Shown piece by piece: positions 43,892-54,788 of a stretch of DNA of 64,000 nucleotides; position 1 is the stretch's first letter; each line of letters begins with the position of its first letter. The DNA comes from Gammaproteobacteria bacterium (GTDB lineage: Bacteria > Pseudomonadota > Gammaproteobacteria > SZUA-152). The stretch is from positions 1 to 64,000 of the forward strand of contig JAKISS010000006.1 in assembly GCA_021648485.1 (NCBI GenBank), read 5' to 3'. Below the pieces are notes generated by a model. It was not told the DNA's origin and searched no databases. It saw only the letters and a list, made by a program, of their open reading frames with translations. A program made the translations under genes and the position numbers.

Positions 43892-43930
43892 AACCGGTAC
43901 CTGTGCGCTATGCAGGTGCCGGTTTTTTTT
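43892..43930 (+). terminator. rho-independent terminator
   Basis: AACCGGTACCTGTGCGCTATGCAGGTGCCGGTTTTTTTT. Confidence 0.9.
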
Positions 43931-44031
43931 GTGCGTGATTCCTTTATGATATGCCATACACAGAATTCAAATGGATACCGGCATGGTCAATTTTTCTCCC
44001 CTTAATAGTCTGAATAAAAAAGGACTGGCGC

Positions 44032-45033
44032 ATGGATGATCTGCGCTGGATTTTATTACTGGTGGGTGCCGTTGTGCTGGTGGCTGTCTATTTTTCCGGT
44101 CGTTTTGAGCGTGAGGATTGGGCGCGGGAGCACAGGCAGTCCCGCACAGGGCGTGATAAAACCGAGAAAAAGGCGGGCAGGAAAGACACGGTGGCCAGTC
44201 AATCAACTGTGACAGAACACAGTAAAGTCAGAAAAGAACCCGCTATGGGAATCGTTGAGCCTGAACTTATCGCCAAAAAACCAGGGCAGGATGAGCCCGG
44301 TGTTGCATCATCGGTAAATCTACCAGAAGCCAAACTCGCCGCTAAACCCCTATCGCCAACGGTGCCCCCAGAGCCCGTAACAAAAACAGATCAGGACATG
44401 GATGTTGAGCACAAAAGTGAAGCAGCCAATGTCGAATGTGAACACTTTACGATTGAAGATGAAATTACCGGAATAGACATTCCTGCGGATCTCACTATGG
44501 CGGAGGCCGAGATACGGATTGTCGACACTGTGGTGGTTGAAGAACCAGAGCAGACAGCGATGCCGCCAGGTATTGAACCGTTGGTATTGTCAGTGAGTGT
44601 GTTTGCTGAGGAAGACATGAACTTTAGCGGCCCGGAAATAAAAGAGGCGCTGGAGGCGGAAGGCTTGTTGCATGGTGCTATGCATATTTTTCATTTTCAT
44701 GCCCCGGATAAAAAGGATGTTTCTGAAAACGATGATGCCGTATTCAGTGTTGCTTCTGTGCTGGAACCCGGTTTTTTTGACCTGGAAAAACTGGATGAGA
44801 TGCAAACACCTGGCTTGATGCTGTTTTGTCAGCTGCCTGGGCCATTGTCAGGTGATGTTGCGCTGGAAATGATGCTGGATAAAGGGCGCGGCCTGGCGGT
44901 GCGTCTACATGGTTATATGTGTGACGATAAACGTAACCGGTTTACCACCCAGGCTAAAAATCATTACCTGGACCGTATTGCAGTATTCAAGCGCGAGTTG
45001 ATGCTGGCTCGCAAGAAAACGTCGGCTAATTGA
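44032..45033 (+). CDS. zipA: cell division protein ZipA
   Basis: N-terminal TM MDDLRWILLLVGAVVLVAVYF; C-terminal FSGPEIKEALEAEGLLHGAMHIFHFH...GLMLFCQLPGP. Confidence 0.85.
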   Translation: MDDLRWILLLVGAVVLVAVYFSGRFEREDWAREHRQSRTGRDKTEKKAGRKDTVASQSTVTEHSKVRKEPAMGIVEPELIAKKPGQDEPGVASSVNLPEAKLAAKPLSPTVPPEPVTKTDQDMDVEHKSEAANVECEHFTIEDEITGIDIPADLTMAEAEIRIVDTVVVEEPEQTAMPPGIEPLVLSVSVFAEEDMNFSGPEIKEALEAEGLLHGAMHIFHFHAPDKKDVSENDDAVFSVASVLEPGFFDLEKLDEMQTPGLMLFCQLPGPLSGDVALEMMLDKGRGLAVRLHGYMCDDKRNRFTTQAKNHYLDRIAVFKRELMLARKKTSAN

Positions 45034-45054
45034 GTTTTTATTGCGGGCAGCAGG

Positions 45055-45681
45055 TTATTTGCAGTAAGACCTTTGTTTTTTCTTATAACGTGCCAGTGCG
45101 CGCTTGTAAATGTCACAAAGATTTTTTGAACAGTCCCTGACTTTTTCTTTATAGTCGTTCACGTAACCTGTAAACACACCACACATTTCTTCGTTACGTT
45201 CGTTTGTGGATTTCTGTTCGGTGGTTTTCTTTTTTACAGAAGTCACCTTTTCAGGCTTTTTTCCGGCAACTGCTTTTTTGACAACCGGCTTTTTAACGGG
45301 TGTTTTTTTCTTGACGGGTTTCGATTTTTCCGAGCTGGTTTTTTGAACAGGTTTCGGAGGTTGAACCGACACAGGTGTTTTTGTCGGGACTACAATTTCA
45401 GGTGTGGTAACAATGAGGGTGGGAGCAGGTTTTTTTGGAGGTATCACATGTTCCAAAATAGGCTTGGGCACTATAGGCTTGGCAATAACCGGAGGGGTTT
45501 TTGTTATTTCCGTATCGCCTTCTTTATTATTTTTTTTCGTACTTTCCGGCTCGGTAGAAGGCTTGATGCCGATACGTATTTTCCCGGATTCATCAATCCA
45601 GCGAAATGTTTCCGCATGACTTGGCTGCATTGTAAATAACAGCGTTGCAGCCAATAATACGCTAAAAAAAGTAACCTTCAT
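45055..45681 (-). CDS. DUF4124-like exported Lys/Pro-rich protein
   Basis: Signal peptide then ETFRWIDESGKIRIG; Lys/Pro repeats; Cys-containing C-terminus. Confidence 0.6.
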   Translation of the reverse strand: MKVTFFSVLLAATLLFTMQPSHAETFRWIDESGKIRIGIKPSTEPESTKKNNKEGDTEITKTPPVIAKPIVPKPILEHVIPPKKPAPTLIVTTPEIVVPTKTPVSVQPPKPVQKTSSEKSKPVKKKTPVKKPVVKKAVAGKKPEKVTSVKKKTTEQKSTNERNEEMCGVFTGYVNDYKEKVRDCSKNLCDIYKRALARYKKKQRSYCK

Positions 45682-46281
45682 GTTTGTTTCCTGAGGATAT
45701 TTGTAGTTATGAAATTCTAGCAGAAGCTACAGCCATTCAGGCGAATTTTTGCTTTAATATCTCTTGACCTTAACGGTTATAATACGCCTAATTCAGGTTG
45801 GGTCGATACAGAACTTTATCTCGCAGACTTTTTCAGCTATTTGATTGCACTTGTGCTATTTTTTTCCACATAGTCATTTTTCAGGTAGCAAGTGGCCAGA
45901 TCATACTGGGCATACATATCCCTGTGTAATTATTGCTTTTTCAATTAGTTGTCAGGTTTCTGCATACAATAAAAAAGCTATCAGAAAGTGAGAGATACTC
46001 TACATGGTATTAACGGCACACCTTGATATCTCTTTAGTATTTTCTATTGATAGCTGGTTAATCTGATGGTAACTCTCACCCATAAATTCCAATAAAAATC
46101 AATGCATTGAAATATCCTGCCTTTGTCTCAAGGTTTTCTTTGCGAGGTCGCTAATTCAGCTCGGAAGTGTTTTATTGAAGATAGTCCAAAATTGATTGCA
46201 TCGTTTTATCAACGTAGTATCCAACTACTTCATTTCACTACGCAGATAATGTTTTACTACGCAGAAAATAAGGAGTCCTTC

Positions 46282-47364
46282 ATGAGCAGGATCAGAAAAT
46301 ACCGTATAGGACCAATGTGTTTGGTTGCCGCAAGCATGGCTTTGCCGTTAACTACGATGGCGGAAGAAATTGGTAATATTCAATGGCACGGCTATTTGAC
46401 CTCAGCGTTTATGGTGAGCTCTGACGGCAATTACTCTGGAGATGTATCTGATGCCGGTGGTGCAAAAGACACGCGCATGGGGCTGAATATCTCGACACAA
46501 GTGGATGAAAGCCTGAGCTTTGCTGCGCAAATCAAGGGCAAAGGTACCGAAGAGTTTATAATGGAGCTGGACTGGGCCTTTGCCAGCTACGATGTCAATG
46601 AAGCCATGACGTTACGCTTTGGTAAAATTAAATACCCTATTGGCATGTATAACGAATATATTGATGTGGGTTACACCTATCCCTGGATTCGCCCACCAGA
46701 AGGTTTTTACAATCAGGATACTGTTGGCCCTAACCTGACACGCATTTCCTACCAGGGCTTTGGCGTGGACTTTCAGACTTACAGCGGTGATACAGAATTG
46801 GGGTTTAACCTGTTCGGTGGTGTGATTGATGTTCCGGATGGCCATGTGAATCAGTTGGTGGGTGTCAAATTCAGCGCCAACATGGAAGATGAGATTCGTG
46901 TTGAATTATCGGCAAATACCGGTGTTATGGAAGTTGATAACAGCCAGGGCCGAGAGTTTATGATGAATGGTGAAAGACATACGACTTATACCGCTGGCGT
47001 TATTGTCGATCTCACCAACTTTATTTTTTCCTCCGAATTTGGTCAGGCCAGTATGGGGCGTAAAATTGCAGGTAACCGGCCTATGGATATGACTTCCGGC
47101 TATGTGATGATGGGTTACCGCATGGGTGAGTACATGCCACATGTGACCTGGGAACAATGGGATGTTGATGGTGGTTGGGGTCAGGAAGTTATTGGTGTTG
47201 GTTTGCGCAAGGAATTGACCACTAATTCTGCCCTCAAAATTGAAGTACGCCAGGTTACTCCGGAAACCACACCAAAACCCGCAGGTGGTTTAGGTCTGTT
47301 TTCAGATGTGCCCACTGAAAAAGATGTCACCATCGCTGGTGTCGCCATTGAAATGGTGTTCTAG
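46282..47364 (+). CDS. outer-membrane porin-like protein
   Basis: Signal peptide ending TTMAEE; beta-barrel pattern FGKIKYPIGMYNEY..VGLRKELTTNSALKIEVRQV..VAIEMVF. Confidence 0.7.
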   Translation: MSRIRKYRIGPMCLVAASMALPLTTMAEEIGNIQWHGYLTSAFMVSSDGNYSGDVSDAGGAKDTRMGLNISTQVDESLSFAAQIKGKGTEEFIMELDWAFASYDVNEAMTLRFGKIKYPIGMYNEYIDVGYTYPWIRPPEGFYNQDTVGPNLTRISYQGFGVDFQTYSGDTELGFNLFGGVIDVPDGHVNQLVGVKFSANMEDEIRVELSANTGVMEVDNSQGREFMMNGERHTTYTAGVIVDLTNFIFSSEFGQASMGRKIAGNRPMDMTSGYVMMGYRMGEYMPHVTWEQWDVDGGWGQEVIGVGLRKELTTNSALKIEVRQVTPETTPKPAGGLGLFSDVPTEKDVTIAGVAIEMVF

Positions 47365-47367
47365 GAG

Positions 47368-47805
47368 ATGATAACAATGAAAACTATCGCATACCGATTC
47401 ACCATTCTTGTTGTATTGTGGCTGGCTTCAATGGCTGTTTATGCTGATGATGTGGTTGTTGTTGTTCATCCATCCAATCCCTTAATGGAAATTTCTGTGG
47501 ATGATGTGAAAAAAATCTATCTTGGTAAGAAGAAGTTCTTTCCAGATGGTGAAAAAGTTATCCCTGGAGATCAACCAAAAGGTACACAAAGCCGAAAATT
47601 TTTTTACGGCGGCATTATTGGCAAAAGCGAGAGAAAACTTAAATCATATTGGTCACGCCTGATTTTTACGGGTAAAGGTACGCCGCCTAAAATCATTGGC
47701 TTTGATCGTGTTGTCAAGGAGTGGGTTGCCAGTCAGCCTAAGGCCATGGGATATATCATGCGCAGTGAAGCAGATAACACCGTCAAAATACTGGACCTGA
47801 AATAA
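47368..47805 (+). CDS. small periplasmic phosphate-binding-like (PstS-like) protein
   Basis: VVVVHPSNPLMEISVDDVKKIYLGKKKFFPDGEKVIPGDQ...PKAMGYI. Confidence 0.75.
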   Translation: MITMKTIAYRFTILVVLWLASMAVYADDVVVVVHPSNPLMEISVDDVKKIYLGKKKFFPDGEKVIPGDQPKGTQSRKFFYGGIIGKSERKLKSYWSRLIFTGKGTPPKIIGFDRVVKEWVASQPKAMGYIMRSEADNTVKILDLK

Positions 47806-47920
47806 CCCGGACAAGGTAAGCAGGGTTGCAATAAGTTTGATTTTACCCGGCGTTATTGCCGGGTAAAATCCAGCTTTCCGCAATATGTTTTATAATAATA
47901 TACGATTCGAGGTATAACCA

Positions 47921-49540
47921 ATGAACTGGATTCTCGACATCAGGATTCGTTATAAAATTCTCTTCCTTTCTGTCATGGGGATCGGCGGAATATTAATCTA
48001 TTTTGCTTACAATTATCTAGTGGCCTCTGCCAATGCCGAACGTCTGACAGAGATCCGGGATGTTGCTTATCCCATGCTGGAAAATACCGATATTAATCTG
48101 GTACGTCTTGATAACATCAAGGTAGTATTTGGTGCGGCGGCTGCCGAAGGTGAAGAGGAATTACTTACCGAAGCCGATAAATTGGCCGCAGCGATACAAA
48201 AAACCTTCATGCAAATGGTGCAGGTTGGTTATGATGATGCGGCAGTGATCGAAAAAATACAGCGGGAATTTTCCCGTTATTTCACTCTCGCCCGGGAGAT
48301 GACTACGGGCATTATTAATGATTCACTGGCATCGGATCAAATACTGAAAAAAGCGGAAGCCATGAATATGGCAATGAAAAACTTGCAGGAGGATTTGCAG
48401 GCGTTTCGTGAAAAAACCTACATTAACTTTACCGGAAAAATCACAGAAACAGATGAAGCGGCCCAACAGGCACTGATGTTTGGTTTGGTCATCGGAGTGG
48501 TTGTACTTATCTCGTTGTTGATTGCTACACCATTGATTATTTCCATGATCACCGGCAACCTGAATCAGGTGATTGGTTCGTTAAAAGAAATGGCCACAGG
48601 CAAGGGAGATTTAACACAGCGCCTTAAAAGTCGCTCTAACGATGAACTCGGTGAGCTGGCGCAATGGTTTAATCGCTTTATTGAACAATTGCAAAGTGTC
48701 ATTGCAGAGCTGAAGGAAACTAGTGTGCAGCTATCTTCGTCAGCGAGTGAGGTTAGCGTGATTACGAGTGAGGGCAGCCAACAGGTTGCTCGGCAGGAAT
48801 CTGAAACTGAGTTGGTGGCAACGGCAATCAATGAAATGGCAGCCACTGTGCAGGAGGTTGCCAGTCATGCCAATAGTGCGGCGAATGCTACCCAGGAAGC
48901 AGATCAGGAAGCCAGGCAGGGCCAGCAAATTGTTGCCAGTACGGTGGATGCCATTGATGCGTTATCCAGCGGCATCAATAATGCTGCTGAGGTGATTCAC
49001 AAACTGGAGTCAGACAGCCAGGAAATCGGTACGGTGCTGGATGTGATTCGTGGCATTGCCGAGCAAACCAATTTGCTGGCATTAAACGCAGCCATTGAGG
49101 CGGCGCGGGCGGGTGATCAAGGGCGTGGATTTGCCGTTGTCGCTGATGAGGTCCGCACTCTGGCGAGTAGAACCCAGGAATCAACGCAGGAAATCGATCA
49201 GATGATTGAGCGCTTGCAGGGTGGCTCACGCGATGCGGTAAAGGTCATGAATGCCAGCCGGGAGCAGGCACAGAGTCTGGTTGGTCAGGCTGCGCGTGCA
49301 GGCGAATCTCTGCAAACCATCACCCAGGCAGTGAATAATATCACCGATATGAATTTACAGATTGCCAGTGCCACAGAAGAGCAAAGTAACGTGGCGCTGG
49401 GAATTGATGCGAGTATTGTGACCATTCGGGACATCAGTGTGGAAGCTGCCCGGAGTGCTGAGCAGGCGAGCAACAATAGTGAGAAAGTGGTCGCACTGGC
49501 TGACAAGGTTCAAAATCTGGTTAATCAGTTTAAAGTGTGA
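47921..49540 (+). CDS. methyl-accepting chemotaxis protein
   Basis: [42 protein letters not shown]; two TM segments. Confidence 0.95.
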   Translation: MNWILDIRIRYKILFLSVMGIGGILIYFAYNYLVASANAERLTEIRDVAYPMLENTDINLVRLDNIKVVFGAAAAEGEEELLTEADKLAAAIQKTFMQMVQVGYDDAAVIEKIQREFSRYFTLAREMTTGIINDSLASDQILKKAEAMNMAMKNLQEDLQAFREKTYINFTGKITETDEAAQQALMFGLVIGVVVLISLLIATPLIISMITGNLNQVIGSLKEMATGKGDLTQRLKSRSNDELGELAQWFNRFIEQLQSVIAELKETSVQLSSSASEVSVITSEGSQQVARQESETELVATAINEMAATVQEVASHANSAANATQEADQEARQGQQIVASTVDAIDALSSGINNAAEVIHKLESDSQEIGTVLDVIRGIAEQTNLLALNAAIEAARAGDQGRGFAVVADEVRTLASRTQESTQEIDQMIERLQGGSRDAVKVMNASREQAQSLVGQAARAGESLQTITQAVNNITDMNLQIASATEEQSNVALGIDASIVTIRDISVEAARSAEQASNNSEKVVALADKVQNLVNQFKV

Positions 49541-49597
49541 TGATTGCCTGTCTGGAGCATTGATCCCTCTATGACTTGAAAGATTGGGCCGCATTTA

Positions 49598-52500
49598 TCA
49601 AGTCAGTTCAGCTAATAAAAGCTCCACGGCTGCAAATCGCGCTTCCGCATCGGGCAGGTCGCTGATAATGCGTAACTTGTCCTGACCATCCATTCGGTAG
49701 GTTTTTGCCTGCGTCTGAATCAGGCCGATGATTTTCATGGGGTCAATGTTCGGTTCTTCCACAAACTGAAAACGGCCTCCACTATCACCCATTTCAATTT
49801 TTTTGATACCCAGTGGCGTTGCGCCAAGTTTGAGTTCTGTCACCCGAAACAGGTTTTTTGTGGGATCGGGTAATAAACCAAATCGGTCAATCATTTCTAC
49901 CTGCAATTCGCGCAGCTCGGTTTTGTCATTGGCACTGGCAATGCGCTTGTATTGAATCAGACGGGTATGTACGTCGGGTAAATAATCATCAGGCAACAGG
50001 GCAGGGATGCCGAGGTCAATTTCAGCGCCATGATCCAGTGGCCGGTCCAGCTCCGGTTCGCGGCCAGCTTTGAGGGCTTCCACGGCACGTTCGAGTAACT
50101 CTAAATAGAGGGTGAAGCCAATTTCCTGCATTTGGCCACTTTGTCCTTCACCCAATAATTCACCTGCGCCACGGATTTCCATGTCGTGTGAGGCGAGAGT
50201 GAATCCTGCGCCCAATTCCTGAATGGACTCAATGGCTTCGAGGCGTTTTATGGCATCGGCAGTCATCACCTTTTTGGGTGGCACAACCAGATAGGCATAA
50301 GCCTGATGATGTGAGCGGCCGACACGACCCCGTAATTGGTACAGTTGAGCCAGCCCGAAGCGGTCTGCACGATTAATGATGATGGTGTTGGCATTGGGAA
50401 TGTCGATGCCGGTTTCGATAATCGTGGTGCAAATCAGTACATTAAAACGGTGATGATAAAAGTCGGCCATCACCTGTTCCAGGTCGCGTTCACGCATCTG
50501 ACCATGGGCGGTTTCCACCGCGGCTTCGGGAACCAGCTCTTCGATATCCCGGCGCATTTTTTCGATGGTTTCGACACTGTTGTGCAAAATAAAAACTTGG
50601 CCACCTCGGCGGATTTCACGCAGGCAGGCTTCTTTTAACAGTGCGTCGTTCCATTGATTGACAAAAGTTTTTACTGCCAATCGTCGTGCTGGTGCTGTGG
50701 CGATGATGGACAGGTCGCGTAACCCGGACATGGACATGTTTAATGTGCGGGGAATAGGAGTGGCGGTGAGTGTGAGTAAATCCACTTCTGAACGCAGTGC
50801 TTTAAATTTGTCTTTTTGACGCACGCCAAACCGATGTTCTTCATCGATGATCACCAGTCCCAGGCGCTTGTATTTGATGTCGCCGTGAATCAGTTTATGA
50901 GTACCGATGATGATGTCGATGGTGCCACTTTCCAGTTCTTTGAGAATGGCTGTCTGTTCTTTTTTGGAGCGGAAACGCGAGACGGAGGCAATACGCACCG
51001 GCCATTCGGAAAACCGATCCTGAAAGTTTTCAAAGTGTTGTTGTGCAAGCAGGGTGGTGGGTACCAGCATGGCTACTTGTTTGCCGTCCTGCACGGCGAT
51101 AAAGGCAGCACGCATGGCCACTTCGGTTTTGCCAAAACCAACATCACCGCAGATCAGCCGGTCCATGGGTTTATCAGAACGTAAATCGTTGAACACGCCT
51201 TCGATGGCATCCTGTTGATCCGGGGTTTCTTCAAAGGGAAAGTCTGCACAAAATGTGGCGTACTGATTTTCATCCACATGATAAATGTGTCCCTTGCGGG
51301 ATTCGCGTTTCGCGTAAATTGAGAGCAGTTCTGCGGCCACATCGTGTATTTTTTCACGCGCTCTGCGCTTGGCTTTTTCCCATTGCCCACTGCCTAAACG
51401 GTGTAGCGGTGCGGATTCCGGTGAGGCACCGGTGTAGCGGCTAATGAGGTGCAAATGGCCGACTGGCACAAACAGTTTGTCACCTTTGGCATATTCAAGG
51501 GTCAGGAATTCCTGTGTCATGTCACCAAGCTGGATGATTTCCAGCCCAAGGTAGCGACCTACGCCGTTGTCTTCGTGTACCACCGGGGCTCCTACTTCCA
51601 GTTCTACCAGGTTTTTGATGATTTGGTCGGCATCGCGTGCCTTGCGTTGACGTCGGCGCTGTTGCAGTACCTGTTCGCCAAATAGCTGGGGTTCTGCAAT
51701 CAGTGCGATGTTATTGCTGGCGAGCAACAGGCCGCTTTCCAGTGCGGAAACGGCGATAGCGTATTGTGCATCGCTGGCGAGGAAATCGCTCCAGCTGGTG
51801 ACTTGGGCGGGGTGTAAACCACAATCCTTGAGTATGCCCAGCAGGGTTTCGCGTCGGCCTGTGGATTCCGCACAAAACAACACTCGACCATTAAAATCAG
51901 ATAGGAAGGCTGTGAGGCGTGCGGCGGGTTGTTCGGCACGAGCGTCCAGAGTTAATTGAGGCGGTTTGCGGGTGTTGAAATTGTGTGTACCGGACTGTGC
52001 TGAGAAATTCTGTAATTCAAAATGTTGCAATTCAACGCGCGGTTGTTTACCAATGTATTCGAAGAATTCATTTTCACGCAAAAACAGCCGGTTCGGTGGC
52101 AACAATGGACGACGGGTGTCATGGCGGCCTTGTTCATAACGTTCTTCCACGTCTGACCAAAAGGTGCCGATAGCGTCTTGCGCGCCATCAATGTTGATAA
52201 TAAGACTGTTTTTGGGCAGATAGTCAAACAGGCTTTGCGTTTCATCAAAAAATAACGGTAAGTAGTATTCGATACCCGGCGGGGTATTACCACCGCTGAC
52301 TTCGTGATAAATGGTGCTGGCTTGCGGATCACCTTCGAATTGCGCACGCCAGGCCTGTCGAAAGCAAGTGATGGCTTCCGGGGTAAAGGGAAACTCCCGA
52401 GCAGGCATCAAATTAATGTTAGCGACTTTGTCAATGGAGCGTTGTGTTTCCGGGTCAAAGGTACGAATGCTTTCCACTTCGTCATCAAACAATTCGATAC

Positions 52501-53116
52501 GGAATGGATGACTGTGGCCCATGGGAAACAGGTCAATGATGGCACCGCGCACGGCAAACTCACCGTGTTCAATGACTTGTGAAACACATCGATATCCACC
52601 GATGTTCAGCCGGTTGCGGGTGGCATCAAGATCCAGTTGCTGGCCAGTGTTGATGAGAAAGCAATTGCCTTCGAGAAAGCTTTTAGGTGCCAGGCGGTAC
52701 AGTAGCGTGGTGACGGGTACCACCAGTACGCCACGCTTCAGATATGGCAAGCGCGACAGTGTGGCCAGTCGCTCGGAAATAATATCCTGATGCGGTGAAA
52801 ACACATCATAGGGTAGGGTTTCCCAATCCGCGAAAGTGTGTACGGGCAGACTGTTGTGTGGTTCGTCGTTGCTGTCGTTGCTATTGTCAGTACACTGGCT
52901 GTCACAAAAAAACCGAATGGCATATTCCAGCCGCGAGGCAGAAGGGGTGTCCGGGGTGATGACCACTACGGGGCCATCAGCAGATTGTGCCGCTTCAGCG
53001 ATGGCCAGTGCGTCACTGCAACCGTAGAGTTGCCCCCAGTGAGTACGTCGTCCGGCCTCTTTTTCAGTGGTGGGTGCGAGCAGTGTTGCGGCTAAAGGCT
53101 GATGAGTTTGTGGCAT
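49598..53116 (-). CDS. mfd: transcription-repair coupling factor
   Basis: CGDVGFGKTEVAMRAAFIAV; LVIIDEEHRFGVRQKDKFK; GVGRYLGLEIIQLG. Confidence 0.97.
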   Translation of the reverse strand: MPQTHQPLAATLLAPTTEKEAGRRTHWGQLYGCSDALAIAEAAQSADGPVVVITPDTPSASRLEYAIRFFCDSQCTDNSNDSNDEPHNSLPVHTFADWETLPYDVFSPHQDIISERLATLSRLPYLKRGVLVVPVTTLLYRLAPKSFLEGNCFLINTGQQLDLDATRNRLNIGGYRCVSQVIEHGEFAVRGAIIDLFPMGHSHPFRIELFDDEVESIRTFDPETQRSIDKVANINLMPAREFPFTPEAITCFRQAWRAQFEGDPQASTIYHEVSGGNTPPGIEYYLPLFFDETQSLFDYLPKNSLIINIDGAQDAIGTFWSDVEERYEQGRHDTRRPLLPPNRLFLRENEFFEYIGKQPRVELQHFELQNFSAQSGTHNFNTRKPPQLTLDARAEQPAARLTAFLSDFNGRVLFCAESTGRRETLLGILKDCGLHPAQVTSWSDFLASDAQYAIAVSALESGLLLASNNIALIAEPQLFGEQVLQQRRRQRKARDADQIIKNLVELEVGAPVVHEDNGVGRYLGLEIIQLGDMTQEFLTLEYAKGDKLFVPVGHLHLISRYTGASPESAPLHRLGSGQWEKAKRRAREKIHDVAAELLSIYAKRESRKGHIYHVDENQYATFCADFPFEETPDQQDAIEGVFNDLRSDKPMDRLICGDVGFGKTEVAMRAAFIAVQDGKQVAMLVPTTLLAQQHFENFQDRFSEWPVRIASVSRFRSKKEQTAILKELESGTIDIIIGTHKLIHGDIKYKRLGLVIIDEEHRFGVRQKDKFKALRSEVDLLTLTATPIPRTLNMSMSGLRDLSIIATAPARRLAVKTFVNQWNDALLKEACLREIRRGGQVFILHNSVETIEKMRRDIEELVPEAAVETAHGQMRERDLEQVMADFYHHRFNVLICTTIIETGIDIPNANTIIINRADRFGLAQLYQLRGRVGRSHHQAYAYLVVPPKKVMTADAIKRLEAIESIQELGAGFTLASHDMEIRGAGELLGEGQSGQMQEIGFTLYLELLERAVEALKAGREPELDRPLDHGAEIDLGIPALLPDDYLPDVHTRLIQYKRIASANDKTELRELQVEMIDRFGLLPDPTKNLFRVTELKLGATPLGIKKIEMGDSGGRFQFVEEPNIDPMKIIGLIQTQAKTYRMDGQDKLRIISDLPDAEARFAAVELLLAELT

Positions 53117-53327
53117 TGCGTTGATACAGCGGTGTTGTTTTGGAAGCCGCGTATTGTAGACGCTGGGCGGGATGTGGGGAAGTCGGATTGTCGGTTTGTT
53201 GTTATATTTTCAGCGTATATCAGCAGCATCTGGATGAATAAAAGCCCAACGAAAAGCATGGGAACGAAAAAACGAAGGATTAAAAAGATACGACGTGACG
53301 CGCTTAAAAATCTACGTGAATAGCGGT

Positions 53328-53358
53328 AGGGTGGGCACGTAGTATGTGTGCCCACCCT
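53328..53358. repeat. palindromic repeat AGGGTGGGCACGTAGTATGTGTGCCCACCCTT
   Basis: 10-bp GC-rich arms flanking a short loop. Confidence 0.7.
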
Positions 53359-53399
53359 TCGTTTGCTGTATTTACAACACGTACTCGCCAGCTATCCGC

Positions 53400-54713
53400 T
53401 CAAAAATCTACCTGAATCAGGTCAGCCAGATATTCGCGGGTCAGTACCTTGCTTTCTTCCACCGCAGGCTGATCGAAGGGATCAATGCCCATGAGTTCTG
53501 CCACCACTACCGTTTCCATTTCCAGCAACATAATCAATTCGCCGATGGCGTAGGCATCACGGTCGTGGAGGCCAAAGGTACGGTTAGGGCGGCCACGACG
53601 AGATAGCGTTTCGCGAGTGGCTTTAAGCTCGGAGATAAACAGCTCGCCGAGGGTGTGGCCTGCAAGGGGAGCAACGGCCGATAATTCCTGAAAACGCATG
53701 GGAACGCGACGACCTTCGTGGCGCACACCTGGATTGGCGATGAAGGTGACGACCTTGTCGTCAGGTCCGTCAAGCATCAGTTGCAGTTGAGAATGCTGAT
53801 CGGTAACGCCGTGGTTTTCCAGGGGCGTCATGCCGCGATGATTGCCGTCTGCATCTATTTTGCCCAGGCTTTCTGCCCAGAGCTGGCGATACCAGTTGAC
53901 CACCAGGCGCAGGTTGTCGGCATAGGGCATGAATACGCTGATAGTGCGACCCTTTTCCGTGTGCAAATATTGAGCGGCACCATTATGGAAGGCCGGGTTT
54001 TCAAGAATATCGTCATCTGTACAAAGTCTGGCCATGGCACGCGCACCTTCCAGTACACCGCTGACATCCACGCCGGAAATATAGGCTGGCAGCAGGCCCA
54101 CTACCGAGAGTACGGAAAAACGCCCGCCCACTGCCGGATGCGCAATGGGCTCGATACCCAGTTGCTGAGCGATTTTATACAGCGCGCCGTCAGGGTTTTC
54201 GGTAATGATAATGGTGTGTTCGCGCAGCCCGACTTCACCCAGGTAACGCTCCATACGTGGTAATACAGTAAGAAACTGTCCAAGGGTTTCAGCTGTGTTA
54301 CCAGATTTTGAGACCACCATGCACAGCGTATCCGCCCACTGTACATCATCAATTTCGCTGAGGGTGCGCGGATCGATATTGTCGTAAAACTTCACCCTGT
54401 TGCGCGGCGAACGATGTCCCAGGGTGCTGGAGAGCATTTCCGCACCCAGTGAAGAACCGCCAATGCCAAAGACAATGGTGTGTTTGAACATGCGGGAACA
54501 TTTTCGCCCGATCTGTTCAATAGTATCGAGGTCGGTTTTATCCGGCAGGTTCAAAAAGTTGACGTCATTGCTGCTCTGCCAGTGCCTGATTTTTTTACGC
54601 AGCCCGTCGAGTCGTGGTGAAAGAGCTCTGATCTCCTCATTGGTGACACCGCTATCGCCGATAGCATCTTTCTGGAAGCCGGAGTTATCAATGGAAAGGC
54701 GGGAAATAGTCAT
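53400..54713 (-). CDS. pgi: glucose-6-phosphate isomerase
   Basis: HTIVFGIGGSSLGAEML; SKSGNTAETL; NHGVTDQHSQLQLMLDGP. Confidence 0.88.
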   Translation of the reverse strand: MTISRLSIDNSGFQKDAIGDSGVTNEEIRALSPRLDGLRKKIRHWQSSNDVNFLNLPDKTDLDTIEQIGRKCSRMFKHTIVFGIGGSSLGAEMLSSTLGHRSPRNRVKFYDNIDPRTLSEIDDVQWADTLCMVVSKSGNTAETLGQFLTVLPRMERYLGEVGLREHTIIITENPDGALYKIAQQLGIEPIAHPAVGGRFSVLSVVGLLPAYISGVDVSGVLEGARAMARLCTDDDILENPAFHNGAAQYLHTEKGRTISVFMPYADNLRLVVNWYRQLWAESLGKIDADGNHRGMTPLENHGVTDQHSQLQLMLDGPDDKVVTFIANPGVRHEGRRVPMRFQELSAVAPLAGHTLGELFISELKATRETLSRRGRPNRTFGLHDRDAYAIGELIMLLEMETVVVAELMGIDPFDQPAVEESKVLTREYLADLIQVDF

Positions 54714-54788
54714 ATGAGTGATCCTTTTTTAAGTTTATATCCTGTTTCGTATATTACACCGTCAAGATTATGGTGCTGACAGACCCTT

